Assembly: GCA_013812505.1 (NCBI GenBank) | Contig: JACCTH010000082.1 | Span: 1-64,000, forward strand | Origin: Acidimicrobiia bacterium | GTDB lineage: Bacteria; Actinomycetota; Acidimicrobiia; Spongiisociales; ZC4RG35 | Reading direction: 5' to 3' | Length of the DNA: 64,000 nt | Part shown: piece after piece, positions 52,464 to 62,361 of the stretch | Layout: each line of letters opens with the position of its first letter | Position numbering within the stretch: position 1 is the stretch's first letter | Made by a program: the position numbers and the translations under genes | The notes under the pieces: generated by a model | Told to the model about the DNA's origin: nothing | What the model saw: the letters and a program-made list of their open reading frames with translations, nothing else | The model's database searches: none

Positions 52464-54787
52464 GACCGCTGACCCTGAATATGCGTGGGTTCGGGATCTT
52501 CTCCGAGCCGACTGAGATTGACTTCACCGACGTAGAGCTCTTTGCCCTGACCGGACCTACCGGCTCTGGCAAGACCACCGTCCTCGACGGTATCTGTTTC
52601 GCCCTTTATGGCGCGATCCCCCGTCACGGTGAGGGATCGGTGGCGCCGGTCGTGAATCAACAAAAGAACGAAGCGTCGGTGGTGCTCACGTTTGCGTTCA
52701 ACGACGCCACCTACTCGGTGGCGAGGCGAGTGAGGCGCACGGCGAAAGGAGCCTCCACTCCCGACGCCAGCCTCGAACGCGATGGCACGGTCTTGGCGGC
52801 CAACGCTTCCGCCGTCACTGCCAAGGTCCAAGAACTGCTCGGCCTCGACTTTCGTCAGTTCACCACGTGTGTGCTGCTGCCGCAGGGCGAGTTTGCCCGC
52901 TTCCTGAACGAGAAACAGGGAAAACGCCAGGAGCTGCTCGGGGCGTTGCTCGATCTCGGCCTCTATGACGTCATCGCCGGCTTGGCCACCGGGCGGGCGC
53001 GCGAAGCCGAGGGAAAACTGGCGGTCTTGTCTCAGCAACTGGTCGAACTGGCCCGAATCACGGAGACCGATCTCGAAGGGCTTCGCACCCGCCAGAAAGA
53101 GTTGGATGCGCTCAGCAAGACGCTGGGCAAGTCGCTCGCCCAGCTCGAGCAATTGGGCATCGACGCGACGAAGCAACGAAACGCCCTCGAGACACTGACT
53201 GCGACCCGTTCGGTGCTGGTTGGCCTCAAGCCACCCCGCGGTTGGAAGGAGATCGGGGACCTGGGCAAGCGGCTCGCGGCGAGCAAGGACACGGTTGCAA
53301 CCGAGATCGAAGCGGCTGCACAGGAGCACACCGAGCTCCTGGCGGTGGCCCACCCGGCTCGCACGCAAGTTGCCCGCTACCTCGAAGCTCGTTCCAAAGA
53401 GGCGGCCACCACGGTACGCATCACCTCGCTTGTGAACGAGGTCATCCAAACCAAGGCCGTTGCCGTCGCGGAAGCCGAAGCGCTCGCCCTCGCCGAGAGA
53501 GCGCTTGAAGCCGCGATCAACGAGGATCGCGCCGCCCACATCCGAGCCGGTCTCAAGCTTGGGGATTTATGCCCGGTGTGTGGGGAGAAGATCACTACCC
53601 TTCGCGCCTCCGCTTCGGGCGGGATTCTCGACACGCGGAGCAAAGAGGCGGACAAGGCGCGGGCGCGCTCCAACAAAGCGGCCGCAACCCTGCAAACGTT
53701 CGAATCCGAGCTGACGCGCGAAGAGGATCGACTCCGTGACCTCGCGGCGGAGCTGGAGGGGATCGATCCTGCGGATGCCTTGGCGAGCCAGCTCCACGCG
53801 ATCGACGATCACAAAGCCGGGCTGGATCGGGCCCGCGATCGCCTGGCGAATGCCCGCTCCACCGCCGAGTTCCTAGATAAAAAAACCGTCGAGCTGAATC
53901 GCCGTCTCGAGGAGGTGCGCGAGGGGCTTCAAGCCGTTTGGCATGATCTCACGCCGCTCGGGCCGCCGCTGCTCGACCTCGCCCAACCCGTGGAAGCCTG
54001 GGACGCGATCCTCACTTGGCGTGAGATGCGCCTGCCCGCGCTCGACTTGGAAGGCGAACAGGGCGGCCAGCGTCTGGCGGCCATCAATGCCGAGATCGAC
54101 GAGGCCCAAGCCCAGTTGGGGTCGGATCTCGAAGCGGCAGGGCTTGACACCGACCTGGCGGGAGCGCGCGAAGCTTTGGCGGTCGCCCTCACCACTGTCA
54201 CGTCTGACATCGCCGGCGTCGAGGAAGCGCGCGAGGCCGTCGAGCAGGTTGGCTTAGAACGCGATCGCGTGAACGCCGAGCGCGAGCTCGCCAAGAAGCT
54301 TGCAGGTGAGTTGGCTGCCAACAAGTTCAAGAAGTGGATCTTCGATGAGGTGTTCCGAGCGTTGGTGGAGGGAGCGAACCTGCGCCTCGCCGATCTGACC
54401 TCGGGGCAGTACGAGCTGGCCGTCACAGATAATGATTTCGAAGTCATCGACCGTTTCGCAGCCGACAAACGTCGCGGGGTCAAATCGCTCTCGGGAGGAG
54501 AAACCTTTCTCGTCTCGCTGGCCCTGGCGATCGCCCTCGCCGACGAGGTGGCGGCGGCCGCGGGGAGTCACGTCGCTCTCGACTCGTTCTTTCTCGATGA
54601 GGGGTTTGGCACGCTCGACACCGAGTCGCTCGACGTGGTCGCCCGAGTGATCGCCGAGCTCGGAGCCGCGGGGAAAACTGTAGGCATCGTCACTCACGTC
54701 GAGGAGCTGGCCGATCAGATGCCGGTGCGATACGAGGTGCGCCGGGTCGGTGGCTCTGGCACCGTGACCCAGGTTGGTGCCGCATGA
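52460..54787 (+). CDS. sbcC: SbcC/Rad50 SMC-like ATPase
   Basis: The 775-residue protein has Walker A GPTGSGKTT near residue 35 and a long coiled coil interrupted by the zinc hook CPVC near residue 372. C-terminal SLSGGETFLVSLALA and FFLDEGFGTLD complete the head. It is shorter than E. coli SbcC (about 1050), with a shorter coil. It gates SbcD and tethers DNA ends. It overlaps the nurA start by four bases (ATGA). Confidence 0.95.
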   Translation: MRPLTLNMRGFGIFSEPTEIDFTDVELFALTGPTGSGKTTVLDGICFALYGAIPRHGEGSVAPVVNQQKNEASVVLTFAFNDATYSVARRVRRTAKGASTPDASLERDGTVLAANASAVTAKVQELLGLDFRQFTTCVLLPQGEFARFLNEKQGKRQELLGALLDLGLYDVIAGLATGRAREAEGKLAVLSQQLVELARITETDLEGLRTRQKELDALSKTLGKSLAQLEQLGIDATKQRNALETLTATRSVLVGLKPPRGWKEIGDLGKRLAASKDTVATEIEAAAQEHTELLAVAHPARTQVARYLEARSKEAATTVRITSLVNEVIQTKAVAVAEAEALALAERALEAAINEDRAAHIRAGLKLGDLCPVCGEKITTLRASASGGILDTRSKEADKARARSNKAAATLQTFESELTREEDRLRDLAAELEGIDPADALASQLHAIDDHKAGLDRARDRLANARSTAEFLDKKTVELNRRLEEVREGLQAVWHDLTPLGPPLLDLAQPVEAWDAILTWREMRLPALDLEGEQGGQRLAAINAEIDEAQAQLGSDLEAAGLDTDLAGAREALAVALTTVTSDIAGVEEAREAVEQVGLERDRVNAERELAKKLAGELAANKFKKWIFDEVFRALVEGANLRLADLTSGQYELAVTDNDFEVIDRFAADKRRGVKSLSGGETFLVSLALAIALADEVAAAAGSHVALDSFFLDEGFGTLDTESLDVVARVIAELGAAGKTVGIVTHVEELADQMPVRYEVRRVGGSGTVTQVGAA

Positions 54788-55692
54788 AGTTCTCGGTCCA
54801 GGCGTGGGCACCCGAGTACGGGCCGACGGCCGGCCAGGAGCTCGGCGAAGGTGACACGGTCGATGTCAACCCCGAGCTCCGCGAGAGCGATTGGCGTCCG
54901 CTCGCAGTCGGCACCGACCCGGCTCCCGAAGCCCTCTTCGTTGACGGTGTCAGAAGAGTTGACGCCAACCTCTGGATCGAGAGCCCGGAAGGGGCAATCG
55001 TGCTCGCTCTGGCCGCGAGCTATGCCGCCGGGGCTGTGCTCAGCAACCATCGGGCGACGGTCATCGCCGAGGAGGTCAGGCGGGGCATCTTCACCTCGGC
55101 GCCGAACGCCGAATCGGTTACCACCCGCTATGGCGACTATCAGGTCCATCTCACCGAGGGAGACCTGCCCGAGAAGCTGTGGCTCGGTCTGCAAGGCCAG
55201 ATGTCGGTGCTGGAGGGAATGGTGGCGGCGGCGCACATCGACGTCCCACTAATTGTCGTGGACGGGCCGTTGTCGCACCGGCGCCATGTTCCCGGGGCGG
55301 TGGGATACATCAAGACCCAACATGTCCATTACCTCCCGGAGCCGCTCCGTCCGATCCTTGGCCGCCTCCAAGCCGGCGAGCGCACCCCGATCTTTCTTAT
55401 CGGCGGGGGAGCTTGGAACCGGCTGTCCTGGTACGCGAAGCTTCCTCTCAAGTCGTCTACCTCCGTCGACGGGCTGATCCGGGCAGAAGTGGCAGCCGCG
55501 GACCTCGATTCGGCCCGTCGGGTCGCCGACCTGATGACGGCCACGATCCTCCGCTTCGCCTCGGAAGCCCACAAAGACCCGCGAGCGCCACAGAACCTTT
55601 ATCCGATCGGCGGTCTCGAGCGACGCCTGCGCCACCGCCTTGGAGATCGCGAGCTCATGATCAGAGGTTTGCGGCGACTGGCGACGAGTTAG
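54784..55692 (+). CDS. nurA: NurA-domain 5'-3' nuclease
   Basis: The 302-residue protein carries NurA marks. FVDGVRRVDA gives the first active Asp, LIVVDGPL gives a second, and APQNLYPIGGLERRLRHRLGD is the conserved C-terminal block. Archaeal NurA resects 5' strands inside a HerA hexamer. Its position behind herA, sbcD and sbcC supports the same role here. Confidence 0.87.
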   Translation: MKFSVQAWAPEYGPTAGQELGEGDTVDVNPELRESDWRPLAVGTDPAPEALFVDGVRRVDANLWIESPEGAIVLALAASYAAGAVLSNHRATVIAEEVRRGIFTSAPNAESVTTRYGDYQVHLTEGDLPEKLWLGLQGQMSVLEGMVAAAHIDVPLIVVDGPLSHRRHVPGAVGYIKTQHVHYLPEPLRPILGRLQAGERTPIFLIGGGAWNRLSWYAKLPLKSSTSVDGLIRAEVAAADLDSARRVADLMTATILRFASEAHKDPRAPQNLYPIGGLERRLRHRLGDRELMIRGLRRLATS

Positions 55693-55701
55693 CGTTGCCT
55701 C

Positions 55702-56148
55702 ATGTTTAGCTCTATTTCTGAACTTGACGATGCGGTTGGGACCCATCTCGGTTACTCGGATTGGATCGATATCACCCAGGAGCGCATCAACCTTTTCGCC
55801 GAGGCCGCGAGTGATCATCAATGGATCCATATCGACCCTGAGCGGGCCGCGCAGGGACCCTTCGGCACAACGATTGCCCACGGCTACTTGACCTTGTCGC
55901 TGGCGGTCCCGGCCACAAAGGACCTTCTCCATGTTGAAGGCGCCCAGATGGGGATCAACTACGGCGCCAACAAGGTTCGTTTCATCTCCCCGGTCCCGGT
56001 CGACTCGCGAGTTCGGGCGGGAGCGAGCGTCGCCGCCGTCGAGGATTTCGGCGGCGGCCGGGCGGTCACGCTCGACGTGACGTTCGAGATCGAGGGCGCC
56101 GAGAAACCGGCCTGCGTTGCCCAGGTGATCTTCCGAATCTACGGCTGA
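55702..56148 (+). CDS. MaoC-family (R)-specific enoyl-CoA hydratase
   Basis: The 148-residue hot-dog-fold protein has the hydratase motif, with Asp and His in AASDHQWIHIDPERA, followed by GTTIAHGYLTLSL. It would hydrate enoyl-CoA to (R)-3-hydroxyacyl-CoA or serve in a related acyl-CoA pathway. TAGCGT ends six bases before the ATG. It is convergent with gpsA with no gap. Confidence 0.88.
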   Translation: MFSSISELDDAVGTHLGYSDWIDITQERINLFAEAASDHQWIHIDPERAAQGPFGTTIAHGYLTLSLAVPATKDLLHVEGAQMGINYGANKVRFISPVPVDSRVRAGASVAAVEDFGGGRAVTLDVTFEIEGAEKPACVAQVIFRIYG

Positions 56149-57144
56149 CTAGCTCTCCGATTTAGAGGCGCGGGTCATCAAGGTCATGACAGCTTGGCGC
56201 GGGTGGTGACCTTCGTAGAGCACCTTGCCGACTTGCTGGGCGATCGGCATCTCGACTCCCGCCCGGTTCGCCAGCTCCAGCACTGCTTTGGTGGTCTTGA
56301 TCCCTTCGGCCACCATGTTCATCTCGCCGGTGATCTGTTCGAGCCTTTTCCCGGCCGCCAATCCCACTCCCACCCGATGGTTGCGGCTTTGCGACGACGT
56401 GCAGGTGGCAATTAGGTCACCCATGCCGGCCAGGCCGGCGAATGTGGCAGGTGCGCCTCCCAACGCGACGCCGAGCCGGGTGAGCTCGGCCAAGGCTCGG
56501 GTGATCAGCGCGGCGCGGGTGTTGTCGCCAAAGCCGAGCCCGGTTGACATGCCCGCCGCGATCGCCATCACGTTCTTCAAGCTGCCGGCGAGCTCGCATC
56601 CCACCACATCGTCATTGGTGTAGACCCGGAACGTCGGACCGGCAAAGGTGGCTTGGACCTGTTTGGCGGCCTCCTGATCCTGCATTGCCACTACCGCCGC
56701 GGTCGGGCTCCCCGCCATCACCTCTGCCGCCAGGTTGGGACCGGTGAGCACGCCGACCCGGTCGGAGACGTGCGTTGGGAAGCCCTCCGCGATGATCTCG
56801 GTCATGCGACAAAGTGTCTCGACTTCGATGCCTTTGGTCAGCGAGATGATCGGAACCTGGGCGGGGACCGATCTGATCTCATCGACTATGGCCCGAAATC
56901 CGTGGGATGGAACTGCCAGGGCGAGGATGCCCGCACCGGCCACCGCCTCCGCTAGATCTGCGGTCGACCGAAGTCCAAAGGGAAGCCGCACGCCCGGTAA
57001 ATAGTCGGGGTTCTCGCTCTGACGATTGATCGCCTCGGCCAGCTCGGACCGGCGAGCCCAGAGTGTCACCGCATTCTCCCGAGCCGCCAGCGCCGCGACG
57101 GCAGTGCCCCACGATCCTGCCCCAATGACGGTCACCTGCTCCAT
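56149..57144 (-). CDS. gpsA: glycerol-3-phosphate dehydrogenase [NAD(P)+]
   Basis: The 331-residue enzyme reduces dihydroxyacetone phosphate to sn-glycerol 3-phosphate for phospholipid synthesis. VIGAGSWGTAVAALAA binds the cofactor, the catalytic Lys is in ELAGSLKNVMAIAAGM, and GLAGMGDLIATCTS plus SRNHRVGVGLAAGK form the substrate site. ATG 57144 is used, nine bases after TACATT; the longer frame upstream overlaps ychF and is rejected. Confidence 0.95.
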   Translation of the reverse strand: MEQVTVIGAGSWGTAVAALAARENAVTLWARRSELAEAINRQSENPDYLPGVRLPFGLRSTADLAEAVAGAGILALAVPSHGFRAIVDEIRSVPAQVPIISLTKGIEVETLCRMTEIIAEGFPTHVSDRVGVLTGPNLAAEVMAGSPTAAVVAMQDQEAAKQVQATFAGPTFRVYTNDDVVGCELAGSLKNVMAIAAGMSTGLGFGDNTRAALITRALAELTRLGVALGGAPATFAGLAGMGDLIATCTSSQSRNHRVGVGLAAGKRLEQITGEMNMVAEGIKTTKAVLELANRAGVEMPIAQQVGKVLYEGHHPRQAVMTLMTRASKSES

Positions 57145-57178
57145 TCGTTCGCAAATGTAAGCCACAATGCCCGGCTCC

Positions 57179-58207
57179 ATGGAACGGCTCGGCATCGTCG
57201 GATTTCCCAACTCGGGCAAGACCACCCTTTTCAACGCTCTTACCGGGCTCAATGCGGCAACCGCGCCCCATGCCTACACCACCGTCGAGCCCAACATCGG
57301 GGTGGCGCGGGTTCCGGATGTGCGGCTCGAACAAATCGCCGTGATCGAAGGATCAGCCAAGGTGACGCAGGCAACGATCGAGTTGATCGACCTTCCCGCC
57401 TGGTCCAGGGCGGGAATCGGTGGTCAATTCCTGGGCCGGCTCCGCGACGTGGAGGCCTTGGCAGTGGTATTGAGAGAAGACCCGCTGGGCCAAGCGGAAG
57501 AGCTGCTGCTGGAGCTCACCGTGGCTGATCACGACGTGTTCGCCAAGAAGCACGAGCGGTTGGTCAAAGAGGCGGCAGCCGATAAAGCAAAAGCGGGGGC
57601 CGTGGCGGCGATTGCCGAGGCGAGCGAGGTGCTGGCGGGTGGTGAAGCACTCCGCCTGCGGGAGTGGAGCGACGGGGCGCGCACGGCATTTCGGGACCTC
57701 GCACCGTTGACCCTAAAGCCTGTGCTGTGGGTGATCAATGTCGACGAGGAAACCACCGAAGCAGAGAACTTGCGAGCGTCATTGCGGTCGGTGGTGCCTC
57801 CACAAGACGTGGTCGTCGTGATCAGCGCCAAGCTCGAGGAAGAGGGAGCGCAGTTGCCGGAGGCGGAACGGGCGGAGCTTTTCGCGGGCTTGGGGCTGGG
57901 CGAAGGAGCCCTGGCCACGATGGTGCGAGCCACCTATCAGAGCCTCGGCCTTATCTCGTTTTACACCGTCGGGCCCAAGGAGTCCCGGGCGTGGACCGTC
58001 AGGGCAGGCGCACTGGCGCCGGAGGCGGCGGGAAAGATCCATTCCGACCTCGAACGGGGATTCATCCGGGCCGAGGTCGCGTCGATCGACGACGTGATTG
58101 CCGCTGGGGGCTGGGATGCCGCCAAGCGTGCCGGGTTAGTGCGTGTCGAGGGAAAGTCGTATGAGGTGGCCGGCGCCGATGTGTTGCTCATCCGCTTCTC
58201 GGTTTGA
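57179..58207 (+). CDS. ychF: YchF/OLA1-family ATPase/GTPase
   Basis: The 342-residue protein has P-loop GFPNSGKTT, the switch region AYTTVEPNIG, G3-like DLPAWSRAG and a coiled-coil insertion. The C-terminal TGS region has FYTVGPKESRAWTVRAGALAPEAA and ends DVLLIRFSV. YchF prefers ATP and binds ribosomes. The usual G4 NxxE is present only as VINVDEE, so nucleotide preference is uncertain. ATG 57167 in the same frame is an alternative start. It lies upstream of the gcvP promoter. Confidence 0.87.
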   Translation: MERLGIVGFPNSGKTTLFNALTGLNAATAPHAYTTVEPNIGVARVPDVRLEQIAVIEGSAKVTQATIELIDLPAWSRAGIGGQFLGRLRDVEALAVVLREDPLGQAEELLLELTVADHDVFAKKHERLVKEAAADKAKAGAVAAIAEASEVLAGGEALRLREWSDGARTAFRDLAPLTLKPVLWVINVDEETTEAENLRASLRSVVPPQDVVVVISAKLEEEGAQLPEAERAELFAGLGLGEGALATMVRATYQSLGLISFYTVGPKESRAWTVRAGALAPEAAGKIHSDLERGFIRAEVASIDDVIAAGGWDAAKRAGLVRVEGKSYEVAGADVLLIRFSV

Positions 58208-58208
58208 G

Positions 58209-58238
58209 TTGAATCTGGAGGCAATCTTCACGTATGAT
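58209..58238 (+). promoter_or_regulatory. gcvP promoter
   Basis: TTGAAT (58209-58214), an 18-base spacer and TATGAT (58233-58238) form a good promoter directly after ychF. Transcription would start near 58245, leaving a leader of about 170 bases. Confidence 0.6.
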
Positions 58239-58244
58239 CGGGTC

Positions 58245-58416
58245 ACTAGCTGCCAGATGCCCCCACATCTGGCGGCGTACCCCCACGACAGGGTTTTGAG
58301 CGGGAACCCCCCTGGCGCCCGCCCGATGGAGTCCCTGTCGGCTCTTCGAAAGAAGGGCGAGCGGGGCTCCGGTTTCCCCCTTGCCGGAGCCCCGCACACC
58401 TTTGAGGAGGAGAACC
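58245..58416 (+). promoter_or_regulatory. structured gcvP leader, unassigned riboswitch or attenuator candidate
   Basis: Three stems are visible. GCCAGATG (58252-58259) pairs with CATCTGGC (58266-58273). CGACAGGG (58286-58293) pairs with CCCTGTCG (58333-58340) and encloses GCGGG/CCCGC. GCGGGGCTCCGG (58361-58372) pairs perfectly with CCGGAGCCCCGC (58384-58395) just before the ribosome binding site GAGGAGGAG. The glycine-riboswitch consensus is not recognisable. Confidence 0.6.
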
Positions 58417-61242
58417 TTGGAACTACTCACCGAGTTTTCCCGCCGCCATATCGGGCCGCGACCCGCGGATGTCCAAAAGATGCTGGCAGAGATCGGCGCC
58501 GATTCGCTCGACGAGCTCATTGCCCAGACTGTGCCGGGTGGGATCAGGTCGAGCGAGGACCTTTTGCTCGACGCTCCGCTCACCGAACCGCAGGCGATGG
58601 CGGAGCTCACACGGCTCGCGGCCGAGAACCGGGTGCTCACTTCCATGATTGGCCTCGGCTATTACGACACCTTCACGCCCGCGGTGATCAGGCGCAATGT
58701 GCTCGAGAACCCGGGTTGGTACACCGCCTACACCCCCTACCAGCCCGAGATCTCCCAGGGCCGGCTGGAGGTGATGCTCACCTTTCAGACAATGGTGTCG
58801 GATTTGACGGGGCTCGACATCGCCAACGCATCGTTGCTCGACGAAGGAACCGCGGCGGCCGAAGCCATGACGATGTGCCGGCGGCTCGCCAAGACTGAAT
58901 CCAAAGTGTTCTGGATTGACCGCGATTGCCACCCACAGACGATCGCCGTGGTGGCCACCAGGGCCCAGCCGGTTGGCATTGAGCTTCGGGTGGCGGATCC
59001 CGCAGAATTTGACCTCAGCGATGCCTTCGGCGTGTTGCTCGCCTACCCAGGATCTTCAGGTGAGATCTGCGACCACGAGCAAACAGTCGCTGCTGCCCAT
59101 GAGGCCGGGGCGCTAGTGGCAGTGGCGACCGACTTGCTCGCCCTCACCCTCCTCCCGCCGCCGGGCGCTTGGGGCGTCGACGTTGCGGTCGGCTCGACCC
59201 AGCGATTCGGGGTCCCGCTCGGGTTCGGCGGCCCTCATGCCGCGTTCATCGCCACCCGCGAGGCGCATGTGCGAGCGCTGCCGGGGCGGCTGGTGGGGGC
59301 GGCCAAAGACCGGGCAGGGCGGACGGCTTTTCGTCTCGCTCTCCAGACCCGCGAGCAACACATCCGACGAGAGAAGGCGACTTCGAATGTTTGCACCGCA
59401 CAGGTGCTGCTGGCGGTGATGGCGGCGCTCTACGCGTGCTGGCACGGGCCGGAAGGCTTGGTAGGTATCGCTCGCAAGATCCATCACTTGGCGGGACGTT
59501 TGGTGGCGTCGCTGCAGAACGCTGGCTTCGAGGTCGAGAACCGTCATTGGTTCGACACGATCACGGTCAAGGTCGAAGGGAAGGCTGACGACATCATCGC
59601 GACAGCTGGCTCTGCGGGAATCAATCTGCGCCGAGTCGATCCCGACCGGGTGGGCATCGCTTTCGATGAGACCCATGACGAGGAGATCCTCGACCGCCTG
59701 GTGGGGATCTTCGGAGTTGAGCTCGTCGAGCGCGGCGAGGAAGGGATCAGCGAGTGGAGGACGGGCGAGTTCCTGACTCACGAAGTGTTCCATCGATATC
59801 GATCGGAGCATGAGATGCTCCGCTACCTCCGTCGCATGGCCGAGCGCGACCTAGCTCTTGATCGAACGATGATCCCGTTGGGATCCTGCACGATGAAGCT
59901 CAATGCGACTACCGAGATGCTGCCGATCACCCTCGAAGGCTTTGCTCGCATGCATCCGTTCGCACCCAGCGAGCAGACCGCGGGCTACCGCCAGCTGATC
60001 ACGGAGTTGGAGTCCTTTCTGGAGGCGATAACTGGCTATGACCGCGTCTCCCTGCAACCGAATGCCGGATCGCAGGGTGAGCTGGCTGGTCTCCTGGCGA
60101 TCAGGGCGTATCACCGTTCGCGAGGAGACGAGGCCCGCGATCTCTGCTTGATCCCCTCATCGGCCCATGGGACCAATGCAGCTTCGGCGGTGATGGCGGG
60201 GATGCGGGTTCTGGTAGTGGCCTGCGACGAGCAAGGAAATGTTGACCTTTCCGATCTCGAAGAAAAGGCGGCGGCTCAGGCCGAGCGACTGGCCGCGGCC
60301 ATCGTCACCTATCCGTCGACCCACGGAGTCTTCGAGGAGGGGATCAGCCGGCTGTGCGAGATCGTCCATGAGCACGGGGGTCAGGTCTATGTCGACGGCG
60401 CCAATCTCAACGCGCTTGTGGGTCTCGCTCGGCCCGGGCGGTTTGGGGCCGACGTCTCGCATCTGAATCTGCACAAAACCTTCACGATTCCCCACGGCGG
60501 TGGCGGTCCGGGGATCGGCCCGATTGGGGTGGGAGGCCATCTCAGTCCCTTTCTTCCCAACCATCCGCTGATCCCTGACGCCGGCCCCGAAACCGGGATT
60601 GGGCCGGTCTCATCGGCGCCTTGGGGATCGGCCGGCATTCTTCCGATCCCCTACACCTACATCCGGCTCATGGGCGCGGCCGGCCTCCGCCGGGCGACAG
60701 AAGTGGCGATCCTCAATGCCAATTACCTCGCCCACAAACTTCATCCCCACTTTCCCGTGCTTTACACGGGGCGGGCGGGGCGGGTGGCTCACGAGTGCAT
60801 CCTCGACCTCCGACCGATCACGCGGGCGACGGGCATCACTGCCGAAGACGTGGCGAAGCGGTTGGCGGACTATGGATTTCATGCGCCCACCCTCAGCTTT
60901 CCCGTTCCTGGCACTCTGATGGTCGAGCCCACCGAGAGCGAATCCCTCGAGGAGATGGACCGGTTTTGCGAGGCCATGATTGCGATTCGGGCGGAGATCG
61001 CCAAGGTGGAAAGCGGGGAGTGGACCGAAGCCGAAAGCCCGCTCCGTAATGCTCCCCATACCGCGGACGATGTCATTCGGGACGGCTGGGATCTGCCTTA
61101 CAGCCGGGAGCTGGCTGCTTTTCCGGTCGATCGATTGCGCCGGGCGAAGTACTGGCCGCCCGTGTCAAGGGTCGATGGCGCTGCCGGCGACCGGAATTTG
61201 ATCTGCGCCTGCCCGCCGCTGTCGGAATACAGCCCCGACTAG
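58417..61242 (+). CDS. gcvP: glycine dehydrogenase (decarboxylating), P protein
   Basis: The 941-residue protein is the undivided P protein of the glycine cleavage system. It decarboxylates glycine with PLP and passes aminomethyl to GcvH. The N-terminal half has [14 protein letters not shown] and GYYDTFTP, and the C-terminal half has [14 protein letters not shown] and the PLP-lysine segment [21 protein letters not shown] 58417 is the start because GAGGAGGAG lies four bases upstream and the family begins here. gcvH and gcvT are not in the window. Confidence 0.95.
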   Translation: MELLTEFSRRHIGPRPADVQKMLAEIGADSLDELIAQTVPGGIRSSEDLLLDAPLTEPQAMAELTRLAAENRVLTSMIGLGYYDTFTPAVIRRNVLENPGWYTAYTPYQPEISQGRLEVMLTFQTMVSDLTGLDIANASLLDEGTAAAEAMTMCRRLAKTESKVFWIDRDCHPQTIAVVATRAQPVGIELRVADPAEFDLSDAFGVLLAYPGSSGEICDHEQTVAAAHEAGALVAVATDLLALTLLPPPGAWGVDVAVGSTQRFGVPLGFGGPHAAFIATREAHVRALPGRLVGAAKDRAGRTAFRLALQTREQHIRREKATSNVCTAQVLLAVMAALYACWHGPEGLVGIARKIHHLAGRLVASLQNAGFEVENRHWFDTITVKVEGKADDIIATAGSAGINLRRVDPDRVGIAFDETHDEEILDRLVGIFGVELVERGEEGISEWRTGEFLTHEVFHRYRSEHEMLRYLRRMAERDLALDRTMIPLGSCTMKLNATTEMLPITLEGFARMHPFAPSEQTAGYRQLITELESFLEAITGYDRVSLQPNAGSQGELAGLLAIRAYHRSRGDEARDLCLIPSSAHGTNAASAVMAGMRVLVVACDEQGNVDLSDLEEKAAAQAERLAAAIVTYPSTHGVFEEGISRLCEIVHEHGGQVYVDGANLNALVGLARPGRFGADVSHLNLHKTFTIPHGGGGPGIGPIGVGGHLSPFLPNHPLIPDAGPETGIGPVSSAPWGSAGILPIPYTYIRLMGAAGLRRATEVAILNANYLAHKLHPHFPVLYTGRAGRVAHECILDLRPITRATGITAEDVAKRLADYGFHAPTLSFPVPGTLMVEPTESESLEEMDRFCEAMIAIRAEIAKVESGEWTEAESPLRNAPHTADDVIRDGWDLPYSRELAAFPVDRLRRAKYWPPVSRVDGAAGDRNLICACPPLSEYSPD

Positions 61243-61323
61243 GCCTTTAGTGATGATCCCCTACAGCGGTAGGTGCGCAATTCCGATTAAGTACTAGTCC
61301 TGACGGTTGCCCGAGAGGATCAC

Positions 61324-62361
61324 TTGCAGTTCAAGGGTTCATTGCGCTCACCCGGTGACCGTGGTCCCGGGATCAGAGTTTCCCTAGAGGTGGACTCCTA
61401 CCACCTCCAGATTCACCGCGGCTCAGAGCTGATGGGTCGTTGGTACCTGGCCGATGTCGAGGCGGTTCGAGACGTCGCCGAACGTTTCACCCTTTTCCTC
61501 GGCGAGGATGAGATGCAGTTTCTTGCCGATGACGCCCTCGTCTTTGCTTACGAAGGGCTAACCCAAATGCAGCAAGCCTGGGTCAACGCCCAGAAGCGGA
61601 AGCGCCGGCACCGCCGCGCCGCTGAGGAGTCCGCTCGCCGCAAAGACGAGGCCCCAGAGGAACCAACGCCACCTCCGGAGCCAAGCACACGTCGGGTCAA
61701 GCCACCGACTTCGGAGCTAGCCAAGAAACTGGCGGCGATTGCGGCTGCGGAGGATGCCGCCGAGGTCGGACAAAACGGAGGTTTCGGCCTTCCGTCGGAA
61801 GAAAGCGGCGGCGGGAACGGCAGGGCGCTGCGCCGCCGATATGAAGCTCTGGGCATCGCTGCCCGCCAAGTGCAGGAAGTCGTCATCCCGGTGGAACCGG
61901 ACTCTGAGGTTGCCGTACCTGTCGAGCCGCTTGTAGTTGTGGAGCCGCTTGTAGTTGTCGAGGCGGTTGTACCTGTCGAGCCGATTGCGCCCGTCGAGCC
62001 GGCCGTCGAACTTGTAGAACCGGTTGCACCCGTCGAGCCGGCGATCGCACCTGTCATCCCGGTTGTACTCATAGAGGCGGCCGCACCGGTCGAGCCGATT
62101 GCACCCGTCGAGCCGGTTGTACCGGTCGAGGCGGTCGTTAAGCATTCCGACAATGTCGAGCAGGCCCAAAAGCCCCTCGAGCTTCGCAACTATGGGCACC
62201 ATCCACTCGAGAGCAGCACCGGCCTGTTGGGCAAGCTACGCCGGGCACCCAAGATCGCCGAGGGCCACGAGCACATTTATCAGGAGTCACGCTCTGTCTT
62301 TGGACTGATGCGACGCGTCTGTGTCGAGTGCTCGTACGTCTCGATCAGCACATACGACTAG
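61324..62361 (+). CDS. protein with VEP repeat tract and C-terminal Cys pair, unknown function
   Basis: The 345-residue protein starts at TTG after GAGAGGA. The N-terminal domain (about 1-85) is compact and beta-rich ([24 protein letters not shown]). A basic linker ([17 protein letters not shown]) and a helix follow. Residues about 190-275 are repeats of xPVEP or xVVEP. The end has [20 protein letters not shown] with one CxxC pair, possibly half of a metal site. Presence of an elastic spacer between folded ends suggests a scaffold. No family is recognised. Confidence 0.65.
   Translation: MQFKGSLRSPGDRGPGIRVSLEVDSYHLQIHRGSELMGRWYLADVEAVRDVAERFTLFLGEDEMQFLADDALVFAYEGLTQMQQAWVNAQKRKRRHRRAAEESARRKDEAPEEPTPPPEPSTRRVKPPTSELAKKLAAIAAAEDAAEVGQNGGFGLPSEESGGGNGRALRRRYEALGIAARQVQEVVIPVEPDSEVAVPVEPLVVVEPLVVVEAVVPVEPIAPVEPAVELVEPVAPVEPAIAPVIPVVLIEAAAPVEPIAPVEPVVPVEAVVKHSDNVEQAQKPLELRNYGHHPLESSTGLLGKLRRAPKIAEGHEHIYQESRSVFGLMRRVCVECSYVSISTYD
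61885..62147 (+). repeat. imperfect 15-base minisatellite coding for PVEP units
   Basis: Units of about 15 bases built on CCTGTCGAGCCGNTTG recur with substitutions roughly fifteen times, encoding (V/I)(A/V)PVEP-type pentapeptides in phase. Close copies such as CTTGTAGTTGTGGAGCCG and CTTGTAGTTGTCGAGGCG are adjacent, which suggests copy-number change by slippage. Confidence 0.75.

Noticed and set aside
58245..58416. Glycine riboswitch before gcvP
   Set aside because: The conserved glycine aptamer core and tandem arrangement are not recognisable; only generic strong stems are seen.
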